NCBI RefSeq assembly: GCF_014596945.1
Contig: NZ_JACVXB010000003.1
Location: 1-64,000 of the forward strand
DNA from: Aestuariibaculum sediminum
GTDB taxonomy: Bacteria; Bacteroidota; Bacteroidia; Flavobacteriales; Flavobacteriaceae
Reading direction: 5' to 3'
DNA: 64,000 nucleotides
The notes beneath the pieces were generated by a model. That model searched no databases. It saw nothing but the letters and a program-made list of their open reading frames with translations, and was not told where the DNA came from. Positions 41,732 through 50,600 of the stretch are shown piece after piece. Made by a program: the position numbers and the translations under genes. The number at the start of each line of letters is the position of its first letter. The stretch's first letter is position 1.

Positions 41732-42793
41732 CTACTTAAACTTTAAGGGATTTACATTCTCATAATTATGGGTTAAATATTCTAAAGAACGCTTTAGGAT
41801 ATTTCCCATAGATTTACATTTCTTAAAATTGGTATCTAAAGTATAATCGTAAATTTTATTTTTAAGTAAATCGATGTTTTCCTTTTTTGAAATCGTATCG
41901 TTTTCCATACAAGCCAGTAACTCATCAATACGATCATGAAAACTTTTTAATCGCTTTACCAATATGGAACGTTCTTCAATTTTATATTGATCGATGGATA
42001 ATCGCTGAAATGTTTCCGAAACCAATTCTACCATTTTCAGATTTTCTTTAAAAAACTGCGGACGATAAATATTAAACTTTCCTTCGTAAGACTGCTGATC
42101 AAAATCTATTGCCCTGATTTTATAAACCACATGATCGAAATCGTGTGTAGGGACAATAACATAATTATATGAGCGCATATCACCTAAAAGCCGAATCATG
42201 CAACGCTCGTTAAATTTTACAAACTCTTTGGCTATTTGTGATTTTTCAGATTTATCGCATTTGGGTAAAAATTTTTTAATAAACTCATCACCTGGAATGC
42301 CCGCAATATGCTCCTCGATTAACGTGTCTTTATACACTAAAAAATTTAAATTATAAGGCGACAACATATGCTCAAGCTCTAAACCATAAACCCTTGAAGC
42401 ATCTGCCTTCTTAATATAAAAATACGTATAATTGTCGTTTAAAATGTTTCTAACTTTAATTCGGAATGGTTTCGAATTTCCGAACGTACAATAATCAATA
42501 GCGTCAACACTTAAAAAAGGTAATGTGTTTTCATTACCATCAGAATGCAAAATGGTGTAAACCTTTTTTAGCGACAATTCAATCTCTTCACGCTCAAAAT
42601 CGTTGTAGTACACTCTAATCCACAATGTATCATTATCCTCTTTATCGTAAACCACAATCGACCCTTGAAACCTCAGCAAATCATCATAAAAAATAGGCAA
42701 CTCAATGTTCCTGTTATATTCGGTTAAATAGGCATCTAACTTTTCGGTAATCGGGTATGAAGGTTTTCGCTTCGAAATTATTAAATCATCCAT
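41732..42793 (-). CDS. Conserved protein of unknown function
   Basis: 353 aa from ATG 42793; the frame is open to another ATG at 42823, but a -7 element overlaps that region. I do not recognise a named family, though the sequence looks well conserved in flavobacteria (RFQGSIVVYDKEDNDTLWIR, DAIDYCTFGNSKPFRIKVRN, GDMRSYNYVIVPTHDFDHV, IRAIDFDQQSYEGK). The last segment, an Arg-x-x-Asp-Phe-Asp in a hydrophobic strand, recalls a kinase-like metal site but this is weak. Cytosolic, no signal. The second copy of the structured element (42831-42923) lies immediately upstream on the same strand. Confidence 0.75.
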   Translation of the reverse strand: MDDLIISKRKPSYPITEKLDAYLTEYNRNIELPIFYDDLLRFQGSIVVYDKEDNDTLWIRVYYNDFEREEIELSLKKVYTILHSDGNENTLPFLSVDAIDYCTFGNSKPFRIKVRNILNDNYTYFYIKKADASRVYGLELEHMLSPYNLNFLVYKDTLIEEHIAGIPGDEFIKKFLPKCDKSEKSQIAKEFVKFNERCMIRLLGDMRSYNYVIVPTHDFDHVVYKIRAIDFDQQSYEGKFNIYRPQFFKENLKMVELVSETFQRLSIDQYKIEERSILVKRLKSFHDRIDELLACMENDTISKKENIDLLKNKIYDYTLDTNFKKCKSMGNILKRSLEYLTHNYENVNPLKFK

Positions 42794-42799
42794 ATCATG

Positions 42800-42807
42800 C
42801 AAACTTA
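42800..42807 (-). promoter_or_regulatory. -7 promoter element of the unknown gene at 41732
   Basis: TAAGTTTG on the minus strand, ending 6 nt before ATG 42793, so the message would be near-leaderless if this start is right. Confidence 0.45.
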
Positions 42808-42830
42808 CGCTCAAATCTAACATTATTTTG

Positions 42831-42923
42831 GCGTTACCACAAGGGTCGGGCTTTCCGCTATATCTTTTTCTTGTGCAAAACGTTTTCGCTCAATAAAAAG
42901 GATGCCGCTGCAATCCCTAACGC
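42831..42923 (-). ncRNA. Conserved structured intergenic element, copy 2
   Basis: On the minus strand it begins GCGTTAGGGAT and contains AGCCCGACCC and a terminal AACGCC, as in copy 1 (358-449). GCGTT can pair with AACGC at the ends, and an internal arm CTTTTT...AAAAAG with GCGAAAACGTTTTGC forms a hairpin where copy 1 has a different, unrelated hairpin sequence. Conserved ends with changed but still paired interior argue for an RNA structure under selection. Possibly Rfam Flavo-1; not verified. Confidence 0.55.
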
Positions 42924-43005
42924 ATTTTTTAAAAATCAACCTTTAATTGTAACAAATCAATCTCATTATCGTCGTATTAGAAACGAACTTAAAAAAACGA
43001 TTTAT

Positions 43006-43902
43006 TTGGAGCCAATACTAACCATTAATAACCTTACAAAACAGTTTGGAACATTAACCGCAGTTAACAATTTATCATTTACAATAAACAAAGGGAATAT
43101 TTATGGCATTTTAGGCCCTAATGGAAGTGGCAAATCTACAACTTTGGGCATAGTGCTGAATGTAGTGAATAAAACCAGCGGTGATTTTAAATGGTTCGAT
43201 GGTCATACCACAACACACCATGCTTTAAAAAAAGTAGGAGCCATTATAGAACGTCCTAATTTTTACCCTTACATGACGGCTACCCAAAACTTAAAACTTG
43301 TCTGTAAAATAAAAGGCGTAAACACTAATAAAATTGATGAAACGTTAGAAACAGTAGGCCTTCTAGACCGAAAAAACAGTAGATTTAGTTCTTATTCGCT
43401 GGGTATGAAACAGCGTCTTGCCATAGCCTCTGCCCTACTTAATGATCCAGAAATATTAATACTAGACGAACCTACAAATGGTCTGGATCCACAAGGCATT
43501 CATCAAATAAGAGAAATAATTAAACAAATTGCCGAAAAAGGAACTACTATACTACTCGCCTCTCACTTACTTGATGAAGTCGAAAAAGTTTGTACACATG
43601 TGGTCGTGCTTCGAAAAGGAGTAAAACTATATTCTGGTCGCGTAGACGAAATGATTTCGAGTCATGGGTTTTTCGAGCTTAAATGTAATAATCAGGACGC
43701 CCTTATTAAGATGTTAGAAAATCACAAATCATTTTCCAAAATAAAAACAAAAGATGGTCTGATAACAGCTTTTTTAAATGAACGTATGGATAGCGGAACG
43801 TTTAACCAATTCCTCTTTGAAAACGGCATTATTCTAACTCATTTAGTGCAACGTAAAGAAAGTTTAGAAGAACAATTTTTACAACTAACCGATAAACTTT
43901 AA
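43006..43902 (+). CDS. ABC transporter ATP-binding protein
   Basis: 298 aa from TTG 43006 (MEPILTINNLTKQFG), which matches the family; the frame stays open to 42757 but that stretch crosses the structured element. Walker A GPNGSGKST, signature SYSLGMKQRLAIAS, Walker B EILILDEPTNGLD and switch His in LLASHLLDEVEK. It pairs with the permease gene 18 nt downstream as an exporter of the ABC-2 (antibiotic/lipid/nucleoside-type) group; substrate unknown. Confidence 0.9.
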   Translation: MEPILTINNLTKQFGTLTAVNNLSFTINKGNIYGILGPNGSGKSTTLGIVLNVVNKTSGDFKWFDGHTTTHHALKKVGAIIERPNFYPYMTATQNLKLVCKIKGVNTNKIDETLETVGLLDRKNSRFSSYSLGMKQRLAIASALLNDPEILILDEPTNGLDPQGIHQIREIIKQIAEKGTTILLASHLLDEVEKVCTHVVVLRKGVKLYSGRVDEMISSHGFFELKCNNQDALIKMLENHKSFSKIKTKDGLITAFLNERMDSGTFNQFLFENGIILTHLVQRKESLEEQFLQLTDKL

Positions 43903-43920
43903 ACGCTCAACCCACTAGCT

Positions 43921-44745
43921 ATGATTCGATTATTAAATTTAGAATTACAGAAACTTTTACTAAACCGAACGAGTAAAATTCTTATATTCATATCGTTTAT
44001 TCTACCTTTTTTGGTTATACTATTATCTTCTATAAAATTCAATGTTTTTGGTTTATTTACTTTGGAGTTAGGCGAATTGGGCGTATTTAATTTTCCTGTA
44101 ATCTGGCATTTAACCACCTTCTTTGCGTCACAATTTAAGTTCTTTTTCGCTATTGTTGTGGTAAGTATGATAGGTAACGAATACAGTAACAAAACCATAA
44201 AGCAAAACTTAATTGATGGCCTAAGCAAAAAAGAATTTATTTTATCCAAATTCTATGCTATTGTTTTCTTCTCTTTAGTATCTACTATTATCATCGGGTT
44301 TATATCCTTGTGTATTGGTTTATATTACTCTAGTTATAATGAGTTTAATATTATTATTAGAGAAACCAGTTTTTTAGTCGCATATTTTGTCAAACTAGTC
44401 GGTTTTTTTAGTCTTTGTTTATTTTTTGGAATGCTTGCAAAGCGCTCGGCTTTTGCTCTGGCTTTTATCTTCATTTTATTCATTATGGAGTGGATTGGCT
44501 TCGGACTAATAACCTGGAAATTTAATGCGGATATAGCAGAAAAAATTCAAAACTTTTTTCCTTTAAAATCCATGTACAAATTAATCGACCAACCTCTTCA
44601 ACGCATCGCTATGAGTAAGTTTCCTGAAAAAGAACAACTACTCTATGATTATGGTGTACACACCTATGAAATTCTTATAGTTTTAGTTTGGACAATGCTT
44701 TTTATCCTTTTATCGTACAGACTGTTAAAAAAGCGCGATTTGTAA
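43921..44745 (+). CDS. ABC-2 type transporter permease
   Basis: 274 aa with about six hydrophobic segments (ILIFISFILPFLVILLSS, FAIVVVSMIGNEYSN, IVFFSLVSTIIIGFISLC, FVKLVGFFSLCLFFGM, AFIFILFIMEWIG, ILIVLVWTMLFILLSY). MIGNEYSNKTIKQNLIDGLSKKEFILSK is the typical cytoplasmic loop of this family. Partner of the ATPase just upstream. Confidence 0.88.
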   Translation: MIRLLNLELQKLLLNRTSKILIFISFILPFLVILLSSIKFNVFGLFTLELGELGVFNFPVIWHLTTFFASQFKFFFAIVVVSMIGNEYSNKTIKQNLIDGLSKKEFILSKFYAIVFFSLVSTIIIGFISLCIGLYYSSYNEFNIIIRETSFLVAYFVKLVGFFSLCLFFGMLAKRSAFALAFIFILFIMEWIGFGLITWKFNADIAEKIQNFFPLKSMYKLIDQPLQRIAMSKFPEKEQLLYDYGVHTYEILIVLVWTMLFILLSYRLLKKRDL

Positions 44746-44756
44746 CTATCTTTTTA

Positions 44757-44764
44757 TAGATTTG
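44757..44764 (+). promoter_or_regulatory. -7 promoter element of the first T9SS type B gene
   Basis: TAGATTTG, ending 7 nt before the ATG at 44772; a near-leaderless message is predicted. Confidence 0.5.
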
Positions 44765-44771
44765 TTACAAT

Positions 44772-47492
44772 ATGAAAAAGAAAATAACGGCCTTATTAAT
44801 ATTCTTTTATACGCTTACAGGTTTTTCTCAAGGTGAAGCATCTAACTGGTTTTTTGGTGATAATGCCGGAATCCGGTTTAACCCCGATGGAACAATTTCT
44901 AATCTTAGTAATGGGCAATTAAGCACCACTGAAGGCTGTGCCACAATTTCTGATTCTAATGGAAACTTATTGTTTTATACAGACGGCGTTACTGTTTGGA
45001 ACAAAAATCACCAAATGATGCCAAATGGTTTTGGTCTTTACGGTGATGCGTCCAGTACGCAATCGGCTATAGTAGTACCGCACCCAAGTGACTCTAATCT
45101 TTATTTTATTTTTACAGTAGACACCCGAATTTTTAGAGAAGATCCAGATTTTGGTTTTAATTATTCTATGGTCGACCTTAATAGAAATAATGGCCTTGGT
45201 GATGTGACTATTAAAAATGTTAATCTGCTTCCAAATTCTTCTGAAAAAGTTACTGCCGTTGTAAAAGACTGTCAGAGTCAATCTATTTGGGTTATTACTT
45301 TTGCCCCTGATGGCGGCCAATTTTTTGACACATTTTATGCATACGAAGTAAGCACATCTGGTCTTAATACCACGCCAGTAAAGTCTAAATTTAATATTTC
45401 TATTGTGGATGATCGCGGGTATTTAAAATTGTCGCCCGATGGTACCAAACTGGCCTGTGCTAATGCGAGTTCAGGGTTATACCTTTACGATTTCGATAAA
45501 ACTACCGGTATAGTAAGTAATCAAACAAATATCAAAATTAAATTCTCACTCAATAATCGAAAACTTCAGTTGCCATACGGAGTTGAATTTGCACAAAACA
45601 ACGAACTGCTTTATATATCGACATATTACGAAACTACCGAAGAAGAAGGCTTTGATCCTACTGCACAATACGGCGCTTTGCTTCAATACGATTTAACAGA
45701 TACAGACATTGCAAACACCGAATTTGTTTTAGACCACAGGCAAACTTATAGAAGTGGATTGCAATTAGGACCTAACGGTAAAATATACAGGTCCATGAAT
45801 ATTAATTACCTAAGAGGGTTACCTTATTTGTCTGTAATAAATGAGCCAAACAAAAAAGGTGCCGATTGCCGATATGAACACAACGCTTTAAGTCTTAATC
45901 GCAATGGACGTCAAGGCTTACCGCCATTCATTACTTCCTTCTTTTCTGAAAAGATTGATATCATAGGAAACAATAGTAGCACTACAGAATTACACTTATG
46001 TGAAGGTGAAAGTTATACATTACAAGCACCAGAAATACCTGGCGCAACCTATACATGGTCTTACAATGGTACAGAAATACTAAATTCCAATTACACGCTT
46101 AATATTGATAAGGCTGGTGTTTATTCCGTTTTTATCGACCCCAATACAGGTGACTGTGATAAAACTCTAGAAGGCTTAGCAAATGTAATGTACAATTCTA
46201 ATCCTCAAGCTTTCGATTATACCCTAACCCAATGTGATGAAGATGCTACGCCTGGTGGTTTTACCCGATTTAATTTAACAGAAGCTACTAGTTTTATAAC
46301 CAATAATGACGACAGGATGGTGGTTGAATATTACACAGATCCCGTATTAAATAATAGAATTACTTTACCCGAAACTTACAATTTTAATGCGGATCAGCCT
46401 CAACCTGTTTATGCCAAAGTTATTAATCCTGATTTAGGATGTTATTCCGTTTCAACATTAACTCTTGATGTAAGTATTAATCAAATTCCTGATTTTACAG
46501 TAACTCCGGTTTGTGATGAAATTAATTCCGAAGACGGACTTAACACATTTAACCTTAACACTATAGCAAATCAAATTCAAACTTTAAATAACACATCGTC
46601 TTCTATTTCCTTTTACACCTCTTTTGATGACGCTTTGCTGGAGCAAAATAAACTTAGTACTAGTTTTAAAAACACAACACCTTATAGTCAAACCATCTAT
46701 TCCAGAATTGAAAATAGTAATAGTTGCTTTGGAATAAACAAGGTTTTTTTAACCGTTAACAAACTACCTGAAATTGAAGCAACAGCGCAAGCTGTATATT
46801 GCTTAAACAGCTATCCTCAAACCATACAAATCGATGCTGGAATAACGAACGATGACCCTAACAATTACACCTATAGCTGGTCTAATGGAGAAACAACACA
46901 CGATATCGCCATTAACGAAGTTGGTGTGTATACGGTTACAATATCAAATGTGGCAGGATGTAGCAAGGAGCGAACTGTAACGGTTGATGCTTCTAATATC
47001 GCAACAATAAACAATATAGAAGTTAAAGATGCGTCTAGTAATAATTCAATTACTGCTTTGGTTTCAGGTGAAGGAGTATATGAATTCGCACTATACACTG
47101 AAAACCATGAACCAATAACAACATACCAACAAAGCAATACCTTTACAAATATTAGAGCAGGTATATATAATGTTTATGTTAATGATGTAAAAAACAATTG
47201 TGGCACAATTTCTCAAACGGTTTCTGTAATTGGATTTCCAAAAGTGTTTACCCCCAATAATGATGGCTTTAATGATACCTGGCAAGTTTATGGCACCTCT
47301 AAAATGTTTCAAGCGAACACTAAAATTAAAATTTTTGATCGCTATGGTAAATTGCTAAAAGAATTAACTCCATTAGTTGGCGGTTGGGATGGAAGTTTAA
47401 ATGGCAAAACCCTTCCAACTGATGATTACTGGTTTTTTGTCACTCTTGAAGACGGTCGTATTTTTAAAGATCATTTTACTCTAAAACGATAA
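44772..47492 (+). CDS. T9SS type B cargo protein with N-terminal beta-propeller-like domain (906 aa)
   Basis: Signal peptide (ending GFSQ), then about 390 residues with repeated strand motifs suggestive of a propeller (ISDSNGNLLFYTDGVTVWN, YLKLSPDGTKLACANASSG, LQLGPNGKIYRSMN). Next a Ig/PKD-like domain (LCEGESYTLQAPEIPGATYTW), two CDxxxxDG-type modules, another Ig-like domain (YSWSNGETTHDIAINEVGVY), and the type B gliding-motility C-terminal domain FPKVFTPNNDGFNDTW ... IKIFDRYGKLLKEL ... DHFTLKR. Exported through the outer membrane and probably kept at the surface. First of four related genes in tandem. Confidence 0.9.
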   Translation: MKKKITALLIFFYTLTGFSQGEASNWFFGDNAGIRFNPDGTISNLSNGQLSTTEGCATISDSNGNLLFYTDGVTVWNKNHQMMPNGFGLYGDASSTQSAIVVPHPSDSNLYFIFTVDTRIFREDPDFGFNYSMVDLNRNNGLGDVTIKNVNLLPNSSEKVTAVVKDCQSQSIWVITFAPDGGQFFDTFYAYEVSTSGLNTTPVKSKFNISIVDDRGYLKLSPDGTKLACANASSGLYLYDFDKTTGIVSNQTNIKIKFSLNNRKLQLPYGVEFAQNNELLYISTYYETTEEEGFDPTAQYGALLQYDLTDTDIANTEFVLDHRQTYRSGLQLGPNGKIYRSMNINYLRGLPYLSVINEPNKKGADCRYEHNALSLNRNGRQGLPPFITSFFSEKIDIIGNNSSTTELHLCEGESYTLQAPEIPGATYTWSYNGTEILNSNYTLNIDKAGVYSVFIDPNTGDCDKTLEGLANVMYNSNPQAFDYTLTQCDEDATPGGFTRFNLTEATSFITNNDDRMVVEYYTDPVLNNRITLPETYNFNADQPQPVYAKVINPDLGCYSVSTLTLDVSINQIPDFTVTPVCDEINSEDGLNTFNLNTIANQIQTLNNTSSSISFYTSFDDALLEQNKLSTSFKNTTPYSQTIYSRIENSNSCFGINKVFLTVNKLPEIEATAQAVYCLNSYPQTIQIDAGITNDDPNNYTYSWSNGETTHDIAINEVGVYTVTISNVAGCSKERTVTVDASNIATINNIEVKDASSNNSITALVSGEGVYEFALYTENHEPITTYQQSNTFTNIRAGIYNVYVNDVKNNCGTISQTVSVIGFPKVFTPNNDGFNDTWQVYGTSKMFQANTKIKIFDRYGKLLKELTPLVGGWDGSLNGKTLPTDDYWFFVTLEDGRIFKDHFTLKR

Positions 47493-47603
47493 TTTTAGCT
47501 AAAACTCTTAGTTTCATCGTGTTTTTCTTGCATTACATCTGAAATTTAGCTAATTTTCGTGACCTAAAACTTGGCTTTAATTTGAGCTCCCAACTTTTTA
47601 ACT

Positions 47604-50600
47604 GTGGACAAAAAAACACAAACCTACCTAAGCTTATTCTTTATCGTTATTGGTTGTCAAATTGTTCTTTCTCAACAAATAACTATAGATAATACAGTAA
47701 CCGAAACCGACCTGATCGAAAATCACCTGGCTACAGGTTGTGTTGAGATTAGCAGTGTTGTTTCTCCCGTGAACGGAAGCACAAATGGCTTTTCAAGTTT
47801 TGGCTCTTTCGATAGAGGAACAACAAACTTCCCTTTAAGTAGCGGTATTGTTATTTCTAGCGGAAATGCAGCCTCCGGAGCCAATAATACAATTTCAGAT
47901 GACTTGAGTGATGGGGATTTAAACTGGGGAACAGACCCAGATATTTTAAATGTTTTGGGTATTGATAATACTGCAAACGCCACAGTGGTCGAGTTTGATT
48001 TTGTAGCCATATCCGATGTTATTCAATTTAATTATTTAATGGCTTCCGAAGAGTATTATGCAAATTATCAATGTGATTCTGATGATGGCTTTGCTTTCTT
48101 AATTCGTGAAAGCACCGCTACAACATATCAAAATATAGCTTTGGTTCCTGGAACCAACGACCCCGTTACGGTTCGTAACATACATGAAGAAGTTTTAAAT
48201 ATTTGTGGGGCTTCTAACGAAGCTTATTTTGACGACTATAATGCTGGTAATACCAATTATAACGGAAGAACTACAGTTATGACAGCTTCCGCCAATGTCA
48301 TTCCTAATACAAGATACCACATTAAACTACTCGTATTCGATTATGGTGGCGATGGCGAATTTGACACCTCTGTATTTATCGAAACCAATTCATTTTCAAC
48401 TTTGTCATTAGGTGAAGACATTACAACCTGTGCTAATTCCACAACCTTGGATGCTAATTTAAATAACCCTTTAGCTACTTACCAATGGTTTCTAGATAAC
48501 AACTTAATTCCAAATGAAAATGGTGAAACTTTAACAGCTACAGCAAGTGGCACCTATCGGGTTGAAGCAACAATACCTGTGGGCGATTCAACCTGTGTTG
48601 AGGATGACGAAATAGTGGTAACTCTAAACACTGAGACACCAATCGACCCGGTTTCCGATTACACCTTGTGTGATGCTAACGGTGATGACGTAGAAACGTT
48701 CGATTTGTCAACAAAAGATAATGATGTAGCAAGTGTTATCCCTTTTAGTAATTATTCATTTACTTACCATCCTTCGGAGGCCGATGCAAGAGCGAATAGC
48801 AATCCCATTTTAGCACCAATACAAAACACAACAAACCCACACCCTATATATGTTCGTATTGTTGATACCGATACTGGATGCCCAGCCTACACTTTTTTCA
48901 ATTTAATAGTAAACAACCTTCCAATAATAAATACCCCTAGCAACTTACCCGTATGCGATAACGATTCTAATCTGGATGGTTTTACTGCTATCAATTTAAC
49001 CCAAAAAGATGATGAAATTACTGGTGGTGACACGAATTTGGTCGTTACCTATCATGATTCGCAAATCAATGCCAACTCTGGTTCAAACCCATTAAATAGT
49101 ACAAACTACACCAACTCATCGAACCCGGAAACCGTGTATGTGCGAGTTACGAACACCCAAACAGGCTGTGCTAATACAACAACCCTAACAATCGATGTTA
49201 CTTTGAGCCCAAATGTTCTTCGTGACACGCAATACATAGACGCCTGTGACACCGATAGAGATGGTAATGCCATTTTCGATTTAACTATTCGGGAAGACGA
49301 TATATTACAAGGACTAAATGGCGTAACCGTAACCTACCACCAATCTGTAGCTGACGCTAATTCGGGTACCAATCCTATTAATGATCCTAATAATTTCGAA
49401 TATACCAACTCCACCCCAGAGCCGGGCGAGGCAACCATTTACGTTCGTATTGAAGACGATAACACGGGGTGTGCTACCGTTGTTCCTCTAGAAATACATA
49501 CTAATTTACTACTTACTGGAACCGACACTAATGAGTTTGCTTTATGCGACGATGGTAATGGTAGTGGTTTTATAAACTTCGATTTATACACCGTTGAAGG
49601 CTATATTATAAACGATTTACCCTTCCCTATTTCTGTGAATTTTTATGAAAATCAAGCCGACTTAGATAATGGAAATAATATAAACAAAGCAAATCCTTAT
49701 CCGGTTAGCAATACAACCCCAAAAACATTACTCATACAAATTTATAATACCGATACCGGATGTGTTGAAAATGAAGATATAGTTTTACGTGTTAATCCCA
49801 TACTGCTTTTTACCCCTATCGATCCTCTCCCATTTTGTGATAATGATGATGATGGTGTCGCTAACATCGATTTAACCCTTTTTGATGATGAAATATTAAA
49901 TGGAAATACAAACTTCTTTGTCACCTATTTTGCTTCCGAGGATGATGCCAGACAAAATATAGCACCTTTACCAAATCCGTATCCCGTAAATCAATCTGCA
50001 AATATTTGGGCTAGGATTCAAAGTACGACAACGGGATGTCATACCGAAAATAATTTCACTATAGAAGTCGTGCCTGCTCCAACCACTTCCCAACCTTCAG
50101 ATATTATAATTTGTGATGCTGACCAAGATGGTTTTTCTATCGTAAACCTTGAAAATACATATTCTGAAATCGTATCTAATCCAAATAACCATGATATATC
50201 GTTTCATACATCTTTAGATGATGCCAGAACAGGATCCAATGCCATATCTAGCCCTAGTAGCTATAATGCCAATACGCAATTGCTATTTATTAGAATTGTC
50301 GAAACCAATGCTAATACAAGCTGTCCTGCCATTGAAGCTTTACGTATTATCGTTAATACACTTCCTGTAATTCAAGATATTAGTAATTATAAAATTTGTG
50401 TAGATAGTGGTACGACCTCAGCAAATTTCTATTTGTATGAAAAAGATGCTGAAATTTTAAATAATCAAATTGGTAAAGAGGTGTTTTATTTTGAAGATGC
50501 TGCTTATAATATACCTTTAAACAAATATTCTGCGTATAATAGCAGTGGAAGTCAGACCATATATGTTAGAGTTGAAAATACTTCGGATCCAAATTGTAAT

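Noticed and set aside
42757-43005. Upstream extension of the ABC ATPase to 42757
   Set aside because: This stretch runs antisense through the structured element and the start of the unknown gene; family homology begins at the TTG 43006 (MEPILTINNL).
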